NCBI GenBank assembly: GCA_004154925.1
Contig: QJNS01000325.1
Location: 1 to 64,000, forward strand
DNA: 64,000 bases
Reading direction: 5' to 3'
Origin: Monosporascus cannonballus
Lineage: Eukaryota; Ascomycota; Sordariomycetes; Xylariales
Below, piece after piece: positions 23,078 through 35,616 of this stretch (positions are counted from its first letter, which is position 1; the number at the start of each line of letters is the position of its first letter). The notes under the pieces are model-generated. The model did no database searches and had not been told where the DNA came from. It was given only the letters and a program-made list of their open reading frames with translations. The position numbers were made by a program, and so were the translations under genes.

Positions 23078-24924
23078 TTATAATTGAAGTACCTGGCATC
23101 GGCTACTTATTCCGTCGAATATGCAGGTATTGTCGATGGGTACATACTGCTTCGTGATGATCTTGATCGCCTCCTGTGCAACCATGCCGCCGGTCAGGGC
23201 GGATATGTTGTGGAGTTCGCCGCCTCCGGCTCGAGCCGCCTCCTGCGCAGCCTGTACCACTCTCTCGTAATCGGCGGCATTCGGGATAATACCGTTGATC
23301 GTCATCGTGATCTCCTCTGCAGTAGCTCCCGAGTTATGAGAGGTTGCAGCCAACGCTAAATAGATGAAGAAGTTAGACCTAGGCAGACTCATTGCCCCGT
23401 CCGTCATCTCGTAGGTCCGTTCAGCTTCTTCGTCCTTCGCCTTCTCGGTAGCTATGCATCGTTAGTACGTACATCTTATGCTCTGAAAACTCTGAGGCCT
23501 AGGCACCCACCGAATGTGACGCCCAAGGTGCGGTTACTTTCGGCTGCATTGATTAATTTCGCGAAGCGAGCATTCTTGCAGAATCCTTCTACCTCAACAA
23601 AGTCGACGTGCTCGCCACCAGGCATGGCCTTCACGGCCTCGAACACCTCATGTGCGTCTTTTCGTGCCTTGGCCTTGTATATGCTCTGCAATTTGACGTA
23701 GACGTTCGACTGAGCCTTCATATCTGGTAAAGTTCCGGGCAGGGGTAGACAACCATGCTTTTGGTAGAAAGTTTTGATGGCCGCCACAATTAACCAGAAA
23801 GCTGATTTGAGCTCGAACTAGTGATGTTAGCCACACCTGAAGTATGGGTACGGTGGGATCTTACCTCATCAGAGACTTGGTGGTCAAAGATCTCCTTTAC
23901 TCCATCTTCTAGGCGTGGGGCTACTATATTCTTGTTGATCGCAGCCTCAGCTTCCTGGAAGTTCTCCTCGCCGCCCTCTGGATTGTTGGTTCTTGCGCTA
24001 CTCAAGACCAGTCTGCGGAACTCCTTCTTATCCTTACTGGAGGTGGGGTTCTCGCCGTCGTGTGACTCTCGCCACTTCTCTAAGTAGTGCAGCAAGATGA
24101 CCACGTAAGGTAAATGCCCATGCTCGTGATCGTCTAGGCTATCAATATTTCTCGCCATCTCCTCTGAGAACTCTACAAGTTCAGGCCAAGGGTTAAGGAG
24201 ACGCAGGTCCATAGTCTTCTCGACGTCCGGATGAGCGTCGACAATGGGGAAAGTTCCCTGGAGGTTGATCTTGAAGTACGAATAGAAGCCGGCTGAGTGA
24301 ATAGATACTACGGGTGTCTTGTGCTGGCGAGCATAGGATTCTATGATAGCGAGATCCTGTTTCTGAATAGGATGAGTGTACATGATCATCGTGTAGACGT
24401 CTGCAGCTGCGAACAGTGTCTCTAACTCGAGCGGACCCTGCCAGATATTGATGAGCTAAGTTCTCGAGGATGTGGGAAGGTTACCAGCTACCTGTTGCTT
24501 AGGAAACCAATTCCCTTGAACCTCTGGATTCAATTCCTGAAGGAATTTAGTGCAGCATTCTGAACGTAGTTTCCCCAAGGAACTCTTATCAAGAAAGAAA
24601 TTCACACCGAGGTCGGCATTGATGACTAGCGCACTATCCGCGATGGTGAATCTGCCAATACCTATGATCATATTAGCCCACATAGGCAACACATACATAC
24701 ATATGGACTTATAATTCATTAGGGAACTCACCCGGTAGTACAAGATTCTTGAGGGTCTCTACGCCGACGCACCCAGCACCCGAATTCACGAGGAGAATGT
24801 GAGCAGACTCGAGGGCTGCCTGGCCGCTTGCAGCCCACAACCTGAGCTGCCTGTCATATTTCTTCTCCTTCTCCGTTGGGCCGTGTAGAATAGGCGGAGT
24901 CTGGCTTGTTACAATTTCAGTCAT
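23078..24924 (-). CDS. ULA1: NEDD8-activating enzyme E1 regulatory subunit (Ula1/APP-BP1)
   Basis: Ula1 forms the heterodimeric NEDD8/Rub1 E1 with Uba3 and starts cullin neddylation. Five exons (24924-24732, 24661-24492, 24437-23865, 23817-23511, 23451-23078) give 538 residues, a normal length. The N-terminus carries the E1 signature [20 protein letters not shown] followed by the Rossmann strand [37 protein letters not shown] and the C-terminal [18 protein letters not shown] are also family landmarks. As in other regulatory subunits there is no catalytic-cysteine half; that lies in the partner. Intron 3 is only 47 nt (23864-23818), near the lower limit for spliceosomal introns. The start is ATG 24924 ([19 protein letters not shown]). 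It is flanked by gene-poor DNA on both sides. Confidence 0.95.
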
Positions 24925-26296
24925 CTTCACCGAGGCTCGTGAGACGTCTCACCGGAGTAATTGCTCCAACGTCCGCGTCGATGGTGATGTGTTGTTGAAT
25001 TGGGTCTATATGCTTCTGGTGGTAAATAGTCCCTAAAAGGGAGCTATACGGTGCGATCCCTGTTTCTGGGTAGACGGCCTAGTGTAACGATGTTTGGCAA
25101 TTACCGTGCTATCATCAGGCGGACGGGTTGATTCACTGCTCAAGGCAGCTGTTGACGTTGAATTGGCTGGGGTAGCGTGGCGCAGTTAATCAGATAAGGT
25201 TGAGGCGGCTCGTTAGGGCCCCCCACCTTTTTGTGGCAGCTCGTTCAAGAGGTAGAACGCCGACTGAGCCACAAGAGACACTTACGTAACCTACGGAAAG
25301 GGGTTCGTCAAGGGATGCGTGTAACGGGAAACGGAATGAGAAAAGACTTAGCAACACCTGCCACTGAAGGCTTCCTCGCAAAGGTGACTTAACGTTGCAT
25401 CTTTGTAAAAATTGCCAGCCCAGTGTATTTCGGGCTTCTTGTAGTTTGTAATTTGTAGTTGCTATGGAACGATCTGCTAGGTTGGGTGGCTTCCCCAATA
25501 TATGACCTAAGTGGGTGGTATCTGTCGTGACGATGCGAATAGATTCTCTCAGGTACGCGGTGGAAGAATGCAGATGCTTGCACAGGATATATTTTATCGG
25601 CAAGCGAGAGTTGGGCGTACCGAGTCTTCCTAGTGATCGCACGATCTTACGACTCTGCGCTCAGTGGCAACACCCCAATGACGCTCTCACATGCACGGAA
25701 GGCAAGCTGGTCGGGTTATTCCACATTGGTCGATTAATCTGTAAACTAAAGGATATAGAATACTCTGGAGCTTGGGCAAATTTATTCTTTGGTAACAAGA
25801 TTTGAGGCGGAAATATAGCAAAATAGAAAGATCTCATACGCCCTCTTGTCAATGTGTTCTACACACAAACGCCCCTTAACCTCCGCGATGAACCAGTCGC
25901 TAACCGGTCGCCACCCTAGTAGTATTGTGTTATAGATTAAAAAGAAAAAAGAAAAAGAGAAAAAAAAAGGCATTCCCCAAAGGCGAGGCCTTACAGCAAG
26001 ATTAAGAATGTCGAGATATCCAGCCATTGCATATCCCCGGCTTTACTCAACCCCCGTCCGGGGGTCCCAGGTGAAGAGAAAATTAACATAGAAAAATTCA
26101 GTTGACGAATGACAGTAACAACATCGAGCCGCAACTACGAGCGAAGAAAACCCTCTAGTGCCGACCAACATTATGGAAATAGCCCAGAGTGTGACGAGGG
26201 ACGAGATCATAAACCACCTTTAACTTGTATATCGTCATGGAAGGAGGGACATACCTTGCCCGAAGGACCTAGAGCCGTCCGGAAACTATACTTCCA
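24925..26296. other. Gene-poor region upstream of ULA1
   Basis: This stretch holds the ULA1 promoter and otherwise only short unrecognised frames. An A/G-rich tract lies at about 25937-25970. Nothing else is supported. Confidence 0.4.
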
Positions 26297-26963
26297 TCAA
26301 TGTGACAAAGATCCCCAACTCCCTACCTCTCGAGTATCTTCTTGATCTGAGTGCAGAACAGTCCCGGCATTTGGCTGCCCGGCAATCGTAACAAAACCAT
26401 CGAACAAGGTAGTGGCACCGTTAGTCCGCTGATGTTGGTGGTGGTGCTGGTTGGCCTCAGAGCTACCTAGGCCCCTTGAAGGGGTGCCACAGGCGACCTG
26501 TTTGTGCGACTGGGTGTCCTGGATGTAGGCCTCAAGTGCGGGAGGGAGTAACCTCGACCTGCTTGGGGAAGTAAGCTGGAATCGTGAGCCATTCGCGGGC
26601 GAATGGTCCGAGACGATTTGTTCAACCCCAGGAGGGAAGCCGGAACCGTAGCTATAGTGGGAAGGACACCGGGGACTGCCCAGGCCGTGGCAGCACGTGG
26701 TGGTGGGAAGGTGATGGTCCTGGCTGGGTGTAGATGCAGGTTGCTGCCCCTGTCCGGGACTTGCTGATCTCTCTACTTGATGAGTTTCGGCATCAATGCG
26801 TTTGGGGTCCCCATCGTCCTGCGATGCGTCACGTAAGATTAGGGTCCCGTTCCTGTGTTATTATGGGTTAGCTATTGGTTAACTGATATCGTCTAGCGTA
26901 ATGTCCGCACCCAAGATCAGAGCCCCAGCTCGCTCTCCTTGACTCTAGGCTCGAAGTTGCCAT
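26297..26963 (-). CDS. Predicted two-exon protein, Ser/Pro/Gln/His-rich, family unknown
   Basis: Exon 1 (26963-26911) starts at an ATG and reads MATSSLESRRASWGSDL. A 58-nt intron (26910-26853) has donor GTGCGG, a branch-like AGCTAACCC and acceptor ACACAG. Exon 2 (26852-26297) stays open for 184 codons to a TGA and reads NGTLILRDASQDDGDPKR at its start. The whole is 202 residues. Composition is that of a disordered fungal protein: SASPGQGQQPASTPSQDHH, then a short His/Gln run (HHHQHQ), ending VGSWGSLSH. Exon 2 has almost no start codons, so start-based ORF searches miss it. No domain, signal peptide or membrane segment is visible. It lies alone inside a gene-poor block. Chance openness over 184 codons is unlikely but possible, and the C-terminus could be changed by a further intron near 26320. 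Confidence 0.55.
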
Positions 26964-29900
26964 TATGGAACCCACTTGGTAGCCGCTGTGATTTGTGTCA
27001 AGCCTCGAATAAAGACGAGTGTTGGCGTGTCACCAACCTGAACGGCCTGGCAAGCTTAATGGAGCGGATGGTCTACGTTAACAGCTCGGTTAGAGCAAAG
27101 AGACGATTATGTAGTAATCCGGCGTGGGATAATCAGTACGCCCATGCTCAGCTACAGAAGTTCCGGACAGGACGGCCTTGAGTCCCCTGGTTCATTAACG
27201 TGGAGTCGAAGATGTGGATGACTAGTAAAGGATAAGAGGTAAAACTAGGTCATTAGGACGGTGTATAGAATTGAAATTTGAAAAGAAACAGTTGAAGGGA
27301 GCGACGGACATAGAACCTGAGATTTGGATTGGCGGCGGGACTTGGTTTATGAAGCCGGAGCGGAGGGTAGGTATAGAAATACCGGTAATTATAGGGGCAG
27401 GACTGGCACCGAAAGGCCGTTCCCGGACGAGGCTCACATTGAAGTGCTGCTAGTCGTACATCCACAATACACTCGGAATATGAGGTTATGAAACACGCCA
27501 TCAGTGGGTAGTGGAACGAGGAGAGTGCAGCCGTTTTTGCACGACAGCATTGCGATGCAGATAGAAACGAACTGTCATGACAACTCTAACACTATGAGGA
27601 CCCCAATAGCAACACCATGGGTCTTCCTTAATTTTAGCGGCATGCAGATTTCTTCAGCCTCAGGCCCCCAACACCAACGGCCTGGTTGCACAATATGACG
27701 ACCAAGGCTGCTGATAGGATGTAATGTCGAGTGACCGCCATGCGGAGGTCAGCATGGGAGAAGATGGTAAGCTTTGGACACGACGTCGTCTGCGGCGCAG
27801 ACGATCGCCAAGGAAAAGATATACAAAAAAAGGCTCGCATGCTCTACCCCATCTAGATGTGGTGTCCATGGGGCAGTCCAATCAGAATCCGTTCGTTACC
27901 GGCAGGCTTCTAGAAGGATTCCAAGCCGACAAACGTCTATGTATTATGCGCGATACGAAGTTGCATTTTTGAAGTGGATGTAGATGACGAGCCATGCCCA
28001 TTCAGTACGACCAGTAGGATTGCATCGATTGAAAGAAGTCGATTGGACTTTCCGTATCATGGTGGTCAGATAACAGAGCCAAAAAAAGGAGAAGTATGTC
28101 GAAGATCGCGCTAGCAGATTGGGGCGCTCGACGAAGCCGCTGATGGGCTAGCCTTACGGGAGTAGCCGCGATTCAAAGCGGCATGTAACATCCCTTCGTT
28201 CACTATCCCCTCAATGTAATTAGGCTTGGTTCTTTGATGCTTCTCAGAATATAACACTTGAGATTTCGATAGTTCTCTTTGCTTACTTCAACGATTGAAT
28301 TAGAGATGATTAGTAGCTTGCTGCTATCAATCATCGGCATCGCTGACAGGGAAGTCTCACCGTCAGACGGTGCTGATTTGGCCCATAATGCGATTGGTCT
28401 AATATTTCCACATGCAGGGAAACTAATGTGTCTTCTGAACTGCAGTCTAATGATGCGCTTAGCTGAGCCGACGTATCGCAGATTGGAGCGTTTTTGGGGG
28501 TCAATGGCAAGATAGAGGGTCGGGCATCAAGTACTGGCAGCAGGGAGGCATCGCACCACGATACGATCGATCCCTTCAAAACCATTGGTGGTGATATCGG
28601 CCTCTGAACGGTCCTCCAATGATTTTGAAAACTGCGAAACCCAACCCGGACCGTATATTGTGACTTTAGACGTTCGCTTCCGACTGCAGGCAGTTCCGAC
28701 TCCTTATATATGTAAAAGTAGCCGGGGGACATATTTGTGACCGTGAATCAAGGAAGAATATATCTCACCAGCCCGCCACATGCTACCCAATCACAGGGGT
28801 ATATTTAGTTACTTCTACCAGGGCCACTCAATACTGTAGAATCATATCTAAATTTTTATGGGCTTGGACATCGGAAGACTGTTCTGCCAACGCCTACCGT
28901 TATTGCAGCCTTCTATTCTCGAAGATTATACGGAGGTCGAACGCCAAAGCCTACAAACATACCGAGTCCGGCCTACGGTGCGCGACAAAACACAGTGAGC
29001 TACAGAAAAATCAGGCTAGTGGCTGCAGTCCCTAGAAGTAAAATTTCTTAGGAGGTATGGTTAGAGTCCCTATAGCGCCATTGCAACTGAAGTCCCTTTT
29101 GCTATGGTGTATTTGAACTTGAAACTGTGTCTACAAGCCACAATTAAGACTCTGGACCTGATATAATATGGTTGCACACTTTTGACCTCTGTACACTTAA
29201 ACAAAATCGATGAGGTCACATACCGTACAGTGTTATATACACATCTACATCCTAACCCCACATGGCATATAGTGGCTCAGTGGAGCTAACTACCTAAAAT
29301 TACCGCTGTGACGTGTATGATTGAGGACAGTCCAGCCCCTCGGGGTATTTTTGCAATACAATACTACACACCTAAGATATACGCAAGGAAAGAGATCTGC
29401 GGACGCTTCCCCCATAGAGTAGAGGGAGTATCTAAGAAAAGAGCTATATTCATGGAGCCAGCTTTGACCAGGTATTGTACAATTTTGCTGACGTAAAGAG
29501 GCCGCTCACTAGGCAAAGATTCTACCTAAAATGGTAAGAATTGACACCCACGGAAGGCCCTTGGAACGGCCTTTGGACGATAGGAATCGAAATATCCGGA
29601 ATAGAGATGGAACTTTACGGTAGGCTGGACAAGGCTCTACTGTAGAACTACCCTGGTCAGACAGACCTGGGGGTTCTGTACGTAGCAGATGCTAGTGTCC
29701 GGAGAACATAGGTGCCGAGTGCTCGTGATATCCTGCTGAGGCTGTAATCATATCTCGCTCGAGACCTGAAACTTTCAGGAGAATAGACCGAGTCTTGGGC
29801 AAAGAGAGCTCGCTTAGCTCGATAAAAAGGATTGGGCAACGAAAGATGGTCAGCCCAGTGGCCTGGAAATGTGCATCTGGATGAAGATGGGAGTTTGAAT

Positions 29901-32652
29901 TTGGTTCGACAGGCCGTAGCAAGCCATTACACGTTATCCATCTTACGGCCGCGGCGGTACCTGAGTGGATATACCTAGTTAACCTCATATGCAACTAGTG
30001 GTATCGAGATGCCAGTGTTTCCGGAGCAGCATATTGGCCAAAGTGCTCAACATGAATCGCGTGTATTACCTATCTTTTAAGTCGATGAGAAGAGTCGTGG
30101 GTCCTATTCCGCAGTCGGACCCTAGGCAAATACCGAAACGGCGCGCATAGGATTCCAATGGTGTTCGAGATGAGTAAACATGCCAACATCATATTACATG
30201 ATTGATTCATCGACCTTTTGATGGGTAGTCAGTTTGGACTCTTTGGTTCTGTCACTGAGCGTGAGTCCGCTACGTGAGTGTAACCAGGTTGATTAAGCCT
30301 AAGCCAAAGCGGGTTAATGGACTGGTGGGTCGAGCCCCGAGGTACCTCGGTCTGCTATTGGCGACATAAATCTGGCAGATCAATCTTTTGAGCCCCAAAA
30401 TACTGTAAGAGTTCAGAGTTCCTCTGAAGTTATATGTTATCGTGAGCCCGCTCAGCTCCTTTCTGAGTACTACCATGAGGCTTCCAGTTTGCTTTCGCAC
30501 TGCAGGCCTGGTCCTACTTAGCTAAGACCTGAGATGCAGTGGCCATCACTACCGCTATTCATAGAAGATCCAACCTAGCGGTTGAGCCAAATAGCGAAGA
30601 CCATTAGTGGTGTGAGGAATCGAACCAAACTCACCATTTGGCTCCACCTGTAACTCTGGCGGCCTCTCAAATAGGTTTTCGGCCCGAGTAGTAAGGGTGA
30701 GCCTCTGCACTCTGAGTTGCATTCGTAACCTTGAAGGCACCGACCGTGATCATTGGGCGATCCGCTTTGAAGCTAGAAACGCTTGTTCTGCGCTCTCAAG
30801 AGGTGTTTAATCGTTCTCTGCGCCGAATGTACCTAGCCTTAGCACCTCGATTGTGGCCACGAGCGCCTTCGCCGTAAACCGTTCTAGAGAATATAGCTGG
30901 TTGCGCAACCGTATGTCTCGTCTTAACTCGGTTCTGCTATTTGTTTGTTTAACTGTTAGGTACTATTGGTCGTTAGTCACCGGCGTGCTTTCTGTTAGTT
31001 ACTGATTTTTCTCGTTACAAGCCTGTCTTGCACTAGGTGCCTGGGACATATCGATACATAATACCCGACAATACACGAACTCATACCGACGATTAGACGA
31101 GGCGTTATGGCGCGCCTGTGTGGCATCGTACATGAGCTTCTTTGGTGCATCGATGCGGTATGGATTGGAAAACAAGTTCGCCGGCCATGGTTCGGACCTT
31201 GATTCAGTGCCGTTGCCTGGACGATTCTGCCCTCCAACGTCCGGGACCTGCCGTGACCGAGGTCCTGTTGAGGCATTGGGCAGGAAAGCCAGTACAGGTT
31301 GCTCATCATTTGATAGTGCGACCTTGTTATCTATCATCGCGAGTCCTTTTGAACTCGACTTTGAGAGCGCCCAGTATATGGTGTCTGCCAGTCCCCAGTA
31401 ATGCCAACTCCCGTTTGCCGGTCCTGATTAGCATTGCCGTCTCTACTCAGACTGTGCCTACCGAACGTTAGCTAGATACGTGGTAGCTTCCGCATAGGGG
31501 CTTCGTATCGAGCAAGTTCGGGTCCTATATCAGAGGCAAAACTAATTTGGGTTGCTTGCTAGAGACCAAGCCGGGAATTCTATAAAGCTTGAACAGCTGT
31601 CCGACTGGCGGGGCCCCGGGTCGGTAGCCCGCCGTAAGGCTAACATACCCGAATAGGTTCGAATGAATTCATATTGTTAAGCAAATATCTCCGTTTTGAT
31701 GACCTCTAACACATCACGCCGGGAATGAGGACAAAAGACCGGAAATTAAGTTTGAGCAGGTGACCGAGAAATAGAAAGGAGAATAATGTCCGAGGTGTAA
31801 ACCTTGCATTCCTTGCGGTGGTGATTGTATAATAGTCGCCTATCCTGTGGTCTTTTGTAGTATGTGGCCTGTACACTAGAACTAGAATGCTGTCAGCTCC
31901 AACGTTACGTGTTTGATGAAGGAGTTAAAACTCGTGTCTTCTCTTCGATCCGGAAATTAATGTTTCAAGCTGACTTGAAAGTAAGAATAGAAAGTCACGC
32001 GCTACAACTGGCCGGCAGCTGACAGCTTCCTTGCAGCGAAGTAAGTTCCAATTTTCGAAGGTCCTTTTAGGAAGTGCGCACGTGAAGTAACTGATAGACG
32101 GCCCCCTGTAATCTCAACAAGCGGGTTCCGGTGTGACCGAATTGTTATCCATCTCACGGGCTAAACAAGGTCAATCGCGTGCAGCCCGTAGAGGCCCCTG
32201 GGTCCATTAAACTTTTCCCCTACACTAAAAGTTATTAGTTCCGCTTCTTGTCAGGTCTAACAAACATATTCGAAAAACCACTTCTGCATGGGACTTGACG
32301 GCATAAGACGACGCACAAGACGAACGAGGGTCAGACCCGATAATCTGATCCCGTACCAAATCCTGTCTGGCTGGGTGTAGAAATCCTCACACACTACGAA
32401 GTGATTTATGGCGAATGTATTTCTTTTCCCCCCTCTTCCTGTGATAGTATCGCAACTACCTACCTACAACCCGGTCTCATTGATGGAGTCCTGGACCTGA
32501 TCCACTTTATTTCCTTCCGTCTGTCGTGGCCGCGATCCCAATCACGGCGCCCTGCACGAAAAGGGTCGTCTTCCCTCCTTTCTTAACCTTGGTAGGCGGC
32601 ATTTCTGCTATCGATTGACCGTGCGCACTCGTCGGCTGGCATTCTTCCCCGG
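26964..32652. other. Gene-poor block, 5.7 kb
   Basis: No recognisable gene is present. A stretch at 30999-31447 is open on the minus strand for about 148 codons, and a plus-strand frame overlaps it; neither shows a known domain. A hand count of 30841-30960 gives TpA 9 against ApT 5 and (CpA+TpG) 12 against (ApC+GpT) 17, in the direction expected of RIP. B-box-like words such as GGTTCGATTCC (minus strand, about 30630) occur without a tRNA fold. The last few hundred bases hold the ANP1 promoter. Confidence 0.4.
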
Positions 32653-34375
32653 ATGTTGCCATCATATTCCCCCTCGGCCGGCTCCAAGATGATGGCTCGG
32701 CATCATCACTCGTCGTCCCCTGGATACTCTAACGGGTACACCAGGGGTAACACGTTCGACATCTCTCCTCACAGGTTAATATTCCCCAAAACTATGCCAG
32801 AACTGTTGCCTCGTCTAACGTGATGGGCTCTCGACTAGATTTCAACCTCGTGCCCCGCCACCTGCGTCTCGCCGAAGAAAGCATTTGATCACCAGGCTTG
32901 GAATAGTTGCCGTCATATCAGCATTATTTGGCATTTTTGTATGGCCTGGAAGGGCTAAGATAACCTCGGTATTCTCGCTCGGCCTCGTGAACCTAGACGA
33001 AGATGATCCCATGAATACCGTGCGATACTACGACTTATCCAACGTCCAAGGCACCGCGCGCGGTTGGGAAAGGGAAGAACGCATTCTCCTCTGCGTGCCA
33101 CTGAGAGATGCAGAGCAGCACATGCCCATGATGTTCTCACACTTTCGCAATTTTACCTATCCCCACCATCTTATCGATCTCGCTTTCCTCGTGTCCGACT
33201 CGAAGGATAGAACGTTGCAGGTGCTCGTCCAGTACCTGGAGGAACTACAGAATCATGAGGACCCTAAACAACCTTACGGCGAGATCTCCATTATCGAGAA
33301 AGATTTCGGGCAACAAGTCGATCAAAATGTCGAGAGCCGACACGGTTTTGCTGCTCAGGCTAGTAGGAGGAAACTAATGGCTCAAGCAAGGAACTGGTTG
33401 TTGAGTGCTGCTCTTCGACCCTATCATTCATGGGTATATTGGAGAGATGTCGACGTTGAGACGGCACCCTTCACCATTCTCGAGGATTTGATGCGCCATA
33501 ACAAGGACGTCATTGTTCCAAGTAAGCTTTACTCAATATGAGTCGAGTCTTTTTCACCCCATTCACTGACACCACCATAGATGTTTGGCGACCGCTACCC
33601 GATTGGCTCGGCGGCGAGCAACCGTACGATCTGAACTCCTGGCAAGAGTCGGAGACAGCATTGGCTCTCGCTGAAACACTCGACGAGGATGCCGTCATCG
33701 TGGAAGGGTACGCCGAGTATGCGACCTGGCGTCCCCACTTGGCCTATCTGCGTGACCCTTACGGCGACCCTGATATGGAGATGGAAATCGATGGCGTTGG
33801 TGGCGTCAGCATCTTGGCCAAGGCAAGGGTGTTCAGGTCTGGCGTTCACTTCCCTGCCTTTAGTTTTGAAAAGCACGCTGAGACGGAGGGCTTTGGCAAG
33901 GTAAATACGACCGATTCTCACTTCGGAGCGTTGTTAACAGGGAGTGTAGATGTCAAAACGTATGCAGTTCTCCGTGGTAGGACTGCCGCATTACACGATA
34001 TGGCATTTGTACGAGCCTAGCGTGGACGACATTCGCCACATGGAGGTAAGTCTGCATAGTGTCCGCGTGAGTTTAGAATGATGATTGACCCTTGTCTAGG
34101 AGATGGAACAGGAACGTCTCGCCAAGGAAGCCGAAGAAAAAGCGAGAGCGGAAAGGGAGAAGAAGATCAAGGACGCATTCGACAACACCAACACGCAATG
34201 GGAGCAAGACAAATCGGAGATGCAGAATATCGCAAAGGAAGCCAACAAAGAAGCTAAGGAACCCACGGAAAAGTCCAACTCGGAGTCATCTAAAGATTCA
34301 AAACCCGACTCCAAGCAAGGAGGACCGATGGATTCGAAAAAGGCGCAGGCGAGAAAGGGTCTCGCTGATGCTTAG
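32653..34375 (+). CDS. ANP1: Mannan polymerase subunit ANP1 (GT62 alpha-mannosyltransferase)
   Basis: Anp1, Mnn9 and Van1 form cis-Golgi mannan polymerases that extend the alpha-1,6-mannose backbone of N-glycans. Five exons (32653-32774, 32839-33521, 33581-33900, 33950-34045, 34100-34375) give 498 residues. A short cytoplasmic tail rich in Ser/His and Arg (ASRRRKH) precedes one membrane anchor, LGIVAVISALFGIFVW, a type II topology. The lumenal domain has YYDLSNVQG and RILLCVPLRDA, which match Anp1 better than Mnn9. The metal-binding motif lies in WVYWRDVDVET, and VWRPLPDWLGGEQPYDLNSW and GGVSILAKARVF follow. The Lys/Glu-rich C-terminus is predicted coiled coil. Intron 1 uses an unusual GTTAAT donor; it alone gives the right phase into FQPRAPPPASRRRKH. 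Confidence 0.93.
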
Positions 34376-35616
34376 AGTAATATACGGCTTCTCCGGGGGA
34401 TGGTGAATTCTGTCGCTGTCGAGTGTCGCAAGGGCCACTCCCCCCCACCCCCTAAATGATTTTTTTTTTAAAAAAAAAACCAAGTCATAGTATGTGGAGT
34501 TACGGAGGTTCTTTTAAAATTCAGCCAACATCCCTGTGCTAGCAACGGCCATGCGAAGAGCGGGAAGAAGGCACATGGACGAGGCGGCGGTTAAAGGTCA
34601 TTTTTACAATATTGACCGACACGAAGGGACTGTCAGGAGTCATGAGCATTTGGCGTTCGGGCAGAGTCAGTGACGATGTATGGCGACCAACCGGAGCACG
34701 ATTTCATCGGGGATGGGAGCAATGGGAATGCGCAGACACGTGCGTAGCTGATTGTATAGACAGCGGCTTCTTTTAAGGCTACCTACAGACGCGACAAAAG
34801 ACAGGGAGACTCAACATATTGTAGCACATCACCCCGTGATTGCCTGCCCATCCTTTTGCGGACGCTGCCTCGCTTGGACTCGTGCAAACATGCTCTTAAA
34901 CGTGGTCAAGGAAGGCGTATATAAATGTTCGATAAGGAAGTCCTACATCGACATCTACCGTGGTGATCTGCGCCTATTTTCCTCCTTCAACGCTTCCCAC
35001 AGTTGGTAAGGCAGGATCCATAGTTTGAGTTATTATATCCTTGTGCTATAATAATGCCCTTTGCTACTTGTATGTATGCCGCAACTTTGAACCAGGGGTT
35101 GAATAACCTTGAAGGAGTCGGTGCTCGGGGGCTGATTTATCCGCTTATACATAGGTCGGACCGCACCTACCGTATGTGGGATGGTACACACCACTAGATA
35201 GCTATTAGCACTTTCAGCTTGCCTTAATTGGACGCTGGTTTAGTAAAGTTTGGACAATGAAATGAAGCTTGGGGCAAATGCGGGTTGATCGATAACCTTG
35301 TACCATTTGAACCTCCAGCTGTTCACTACCAGTGCATTCAACCTCATGTTGACCACCTCTCTGCACAGGTTACTATTGGGTCTTAAGCCTTGATTTGAGT
35401 TTATAGGAATACAGGACACATTCTTCCACAATTAATCTCTTCGAGTTCCTATTCTCAGTTCGCGGTTCTTGCTTACCTCCTACTCCGAACTCAATCGCTA
35501 CTTGGAAACCGTCACTCTCAACGATCGAATAGTCGAATCTGAGCGAGCCGCCTAACAACGGGATACCCACGATCTTACTCGTATAGCTGAATGATATCGC
35601 CATAGGGGCGCCAAGT
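34376..35616. other. Intergenic region between ANP1 and the GEA gene
   Basis: This 1.2 kb holds the ANP1 terminator and the promoter of the downstream ARF-GEF. A perfect T10A10 palindrome at 34460-34479 lies about 85 bases after the ANP1 stop and could act in 3'-end formation. Short frames at 34752-35009 and 35373-35603 have no recognisable features. Confidence 0.45.
34460..34479. repeat. T10A10 palindromic tract downstream of ANP1
   Basis: Ten T are followed directly by ten A, a self-complementary tract just beyond the ANP1 stop and next to C-rich sequence. It may be part of the 3'-end signal or simply a polymorphic homopolymer. Confidence 0.6.

Noticed and set aside
24456..24743. Extended ULA1 exon 2 frame running into introns on both sides
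   Set aside because: The ends are intron sequence; GT..AG junctions at 24661 and 24492 restore the conserved protein.
30590..30660. Minus-strand B box GGTTCGATTCC
   Set aside because: The B box is perfect but no A box or cloverleaf can be formed around it.
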